A DNA stretch of 64,000 nucleotides from Euwallacea fornicatus. Its lineage: Eukaryota > Arthropoda > Insecta > Coleoptera > Curculionidae. Shown piece by piece: positions 61,774-64,000 of this stretch. A program made the translations under genes and the position numbers. The notes beneath the pieces are model-generated. The model saw nothing but the letters and a program-made list of their open reading frames with translations. It searched no databases and had not been told where the DNA came from. Numbering within the stretch: position 1 is the first letter of the stretch; each line of letters opens with the position of its first letter. The stretch is taken from the NCBI RefSeq assembly GCF_040115645.1, contig NC_089573.1, positions 2,108,001 to 2,172,000 on the forward strand, in the 5' to 3' direction.

Positions 61774-62007
61774 CTGCTTTTGTTGCTCACTAGAGTGACT
61801 CAGAGATATACAAATGCACAGCTACGTCTTGATCGGTCTCAAAAACAATCTAAATCTATCACTAACTTTAGATTTGAAACGTGACGTGTAATCACTGGCC
61901 CATTCCATATTGAAAGATTTGCGGACGTTTTAGGTACATAATTATAGTTTTTAAACAATATTTTTATAACAAAGTATCAAATGTACTGGAGATTGGTTTC
62001 AGACGTA

Positions 62008-62235
62008 CTAGGAGATATGAACTGAATATTTGGTATAGGATATAGAATTTTCTTGCGTTTTATGTTGCCCTTTAAGTTCAATAGAAAGATTATAAGTGGT
62101 ATTAGCAATATGTGGCATAGATCTTGCTAATTTATGCAAAATCATTTTTGCATTATTGTTACCGATACGAGGGCTTATTGCACTTCTAAGCACATTCCAT
62201 GAATAAGCATTAACACCATCATAAAAGAGTAGCAA
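62008..62235 (-). CDS. Unidentified ORF, 75 codons
   Basis: Open reading MLLFYDGVNAYSWNVLRSAI to SVHIS. I do not recognise it. It could be an exon of a gene with the ORF at 62431-62688, or chance. It was not matched to the oxidase fragment. Confidence 0.2.
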   Translation of the reverse strand: MLLFYDGVNAYSWNVLRSAISPRIGNNNAKMILHKLARSMPHIANTTYNLSIELKGQHKTQENSISYTKYSVHIS

Positions 62236-62430
62236 TAGAACCTGAATTTAATGGCTGCTTAAAAACGATTAATGAGATGATAAGTTCAAATATGAACACT
62301 TTTTAGATTAAAAGAATGTGCCTCAGCTTTGAGTCCAAATAAGGTAAGTCCCTAGGCCAACTTTGGACAGCCAGTACATTCTGTATATAAATTATAGCAT
62401 ATCTCTCTACATGAATAGCTTAATAATAAT

Positions 62431-62688
62431 TTATTTAGTTGTTTTGTACATTTTAACCAAATATTTACCCACGAACATGGCACCCATAAAACCAAAATAA
62501 CCATGGGTAATACCCACATTTGCAAAATCAAAATAGGCGTAAAAAAATATTTCTTGTGAGTGTCTTAAAATATTCATACCCTTGACGCAGAGGAATCCAG
62601 TATATGTCCAAGAGAACGCATGAAGTAGCCCCATGTGATAAAGTTCCTCTGAGTTTCTGCTGGTGTTTTTCGACTTTTGAATAAGCAC
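62431..62688 (-). CDS. Unidentified membrane-protein fragment
   Basis: A frame of about 85 codons with at least two hydrophobic stretches (GLLHAFSWTYTGFLCV and FFYAYFDFANVGITHGYFGFMGAMFVG). It ends KMYKTTK, a lysine-rich tail somewhat like ER retrieval signals. Its right edge follows a plausible acceptor (TTTATATAG), so it may be the last exon of a gene coded further right. No family recognised; no upstream exon found in the window. Confidence 0.35.
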   Translation of the reverse strand: MLIQKSKNTSRNSEELYHMGLLHAFSWTYTGFLCVKGMNILRHSQEIFFYAYFDFANVGITHGYFGFMGAMFVGKYLVKMYKTTK

Positions 62689-62759
62689 CTATATAAACAT
62701 AGCAAGATTCAATAAAATCCTATACAGAGCATTTCAAATTCGGCCCTCGCCATTGGAAT

Positions 62760-63296
62760 GGCGGAAACTAGAGATACGAAGAAGTTTAAATGGAGATAAA
62801 ATTGCATAATTCATCGCTTGACCAAATGCCATTTTCAAAATTTAAATTTTCCGAATGCTTGTGAGGACGACCGAAAAAACTAGAAACTGGATATTTCATT
62901 TTTATTTTTTTTAGCGTTATTTGAGGAGGCCCAAAATCACACACACATTTTCATTGCCACTTTTTTTTTATTTGACTATTTTTCTGTTGAAAAATCCTAT
63001 GTGACACCCATAGGAAAAAATAAAGTTGATGATGGTAGCCGAAAACTGAAACTTCGGGTGGTAAAGTTGAAAGCACCATCGTGTAGCTGAGAAAAAATGG
63101 CAATGAAAACATATTTGTTGTGTTGGCTTTTCATGTCAAATGATGCTAAAATAACGAAATCTCCAATTTTTAGTTTTTTTTCGACTGTTTTTCAAAGTAC
63201 CCGGAATATTCAAATTTTGAAAGCGACACATTCTAAACTATACATACATATATATAGTATATATAGGAAATATAAAAATTATTATATAGGGTGTTT
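62760..63296. other. Unassigned AT-rich sequence
   Basis: No supported gene. A short TA-rich stretch at 63241-63270 precedes the transposon end at 63297. Confidence 0.35.
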
Positions 63297-64000
63297 CCTA
63301 ACCAGGTGCAAAAAATTTAAAGGCGTAATCCTCGACTGATTTTGAGTCAAAAATGTCTAATAAACATATGTTCGCAAATGCCTTGTTTCCAAGATACAGG
63401 GTGTTGACTGAAAGACGTTGAAAAAGGTTTTAAAGGTTTCTAAAGGTTTGATGGTATTTACTAACTTGTTTATTGTTAGTTTTTTTTGCTACTTCCACTA
63501 CTATAAACAAAATAGTCAGTGTTATTTTGGTGTTTTACTCTCTAAAGTGAAAGAATTTAGTTCTGTGTCCCAAAAATCGGATTATACCTCAGTTTTGAAA
63601 ATTTTTCAAATGCCCAATTACACTAATCAAGAAATGGCCAATATGGTTTTTGTTTACGGCCTTGCTGATGGTAAGTGTTTGGCAGCGAGGCGCATTTACA
63701 TGGAAAGGTTTCCAAACCACCAAGCTCCCAGCCACCAAACCTTTAAAAACCTCTTTCAACGTCTTTGTGATACAGGATCTCTTATGAAAACTCCAGGAGG
63801 AGGAAAGCCGATAACACGTCGAACACCAGAAGTGGAGGAAGAAATCTTAAGACGTATTGAAGAAAACCCCGGAACAAGTACTCGTAAAATAGCTGCCGTT
63901 TTAAATATTAGTCATAAAGTAGTGTGGACTGTTTTAAAAGAGCAACAACTTTACCCGTACCACATACAAAGAGTACAAGCCTTGTTACCTCAAGATTATC
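63297..64000 (+). mobile_element. DUF4817-type transposon, full-length form, runs off the window (copy 3)
   Basis: The left end TAGGGTGTTTCCTAACCAGG (first base changed from C) and the following 115 bp match copies 1 and 2. Past the point where those copies are deleted (about 63877) this one reads on into transposase. It is the likely autonomous parent type. Confidence 0.9.
63610..64000 (+). CDS. DUF4817-type DDE transposase, N-terminal part (continues beyond window)
   Basis: Open from MPNYTNQEMANMVFVYGLAD to the last base, about 130 residues with no stop. Residues about 8-50 are the DUF4817 helix-turn-helix. A second HTH follows (TRRTPEVEEEILRRIEENPG, then TSTRKIAAVLNISHKVVWTV). After it comes LKEQQLYPYHIQRVQALLPQDY, the conserved stretch just before the DDE catalytic domain in this family. 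The catalytic acids lie outside the window, so activity cannot be judged. Confidence 0.85.
   Translation, partial: MPNYTNQEMANMVFVYGLADGKCLAARRIYMERFPNHQAPSHQTFKNLFQRLCDTGSLMKTPGGGKPITRRTPEVEEEILRRIEENPGTSTRKIAAVLNISHKVVWTVLKEQQLYPYHIQRVQALLPQDY

Overview
The window is nuclear DNA of an insect, most likely a beetle. Genes carry spliceosomal introns (GT..AG, some only 51-56 nt long). Three intact protein-coding genes have clear animal orthologues: the Hippo co-activator Yorkie (minus strand, 36376-49392), the ER translocon subunit TRAP-gamma/SSR3 (plus, 51020-51571) and the G-patch protein GPATCH11 (minus, 51965-53181). A fourth, an alpha-2/delta voltage-gated calcium-channel subunit (plus, 53903-61032), has 18 coding exons and a C-terminal GPI-type tail. 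I rebuilt the exon chains by hand from splice signals, reading-frame phase and protein similarity. The order assignment is an inference from the mixture of transposons and base composition; no single marker proves it.

The first 35 kb holds no host gene I can support. It is a graveyard of Tc1/mariner-superfamily DNA transposons. There are three Tc1-like elements (214-1705, 21624-24002, 29242-31533), each with a double terminal repeat resembling the IR/DR layout, and two mariners (7035-8298, 9340-12559; a third lies in a Yorkie intron at 41537-42798). There are also several diverged transposases of related families, foldback MITEs, a solo LTR and a 5'-truncated non-LTR retroposon. Many are nested: LTR inside transposon with a MITE inside the LTR (3813-6446); retroposon inside transposon inside mariner (9340-12559); a 790-bp element inside a Tc1 (21624-24002); a 622-bp element inside another Tc1 (29242-31533).

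From 36 to 61 kb the layout is a gene cluster. Yorkie runs leftward with a roughly 10-kb first intron that splits WW domain 1. SSR3 starts about 1.6 kb upstream of it on the other strand. SSR3 and GPATCH11 converge, with less than 400 bp between their stop codons. GPATCH11 and the calcium-channel subunit diverge from a roughly 720-bp spacer. The genes do not form a pathway. Intron 6 of the channel gene is almost entirely two back-to-back foldback MITEs, the second ending 7 bp before exon 7. Beyond the channel gene lie a disabled dual-oxidase-like fragment and two unidentified ORFs, then the start of a full-length copy of the DUF4817-type transposon at the right edge.

The closest thing to a new system is that DUF4817-type family. 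Two copies (17545-18334 and 21712-22501) are the same 790-bp internal-deletion derivative and both keep an open 97-residue ORF coding only the DNA-binding N-terminus. The copy at the right edge still reads on into the next part of the transposase. This pattern would fit a self-encoded repressor, but it remains a hypothesis.
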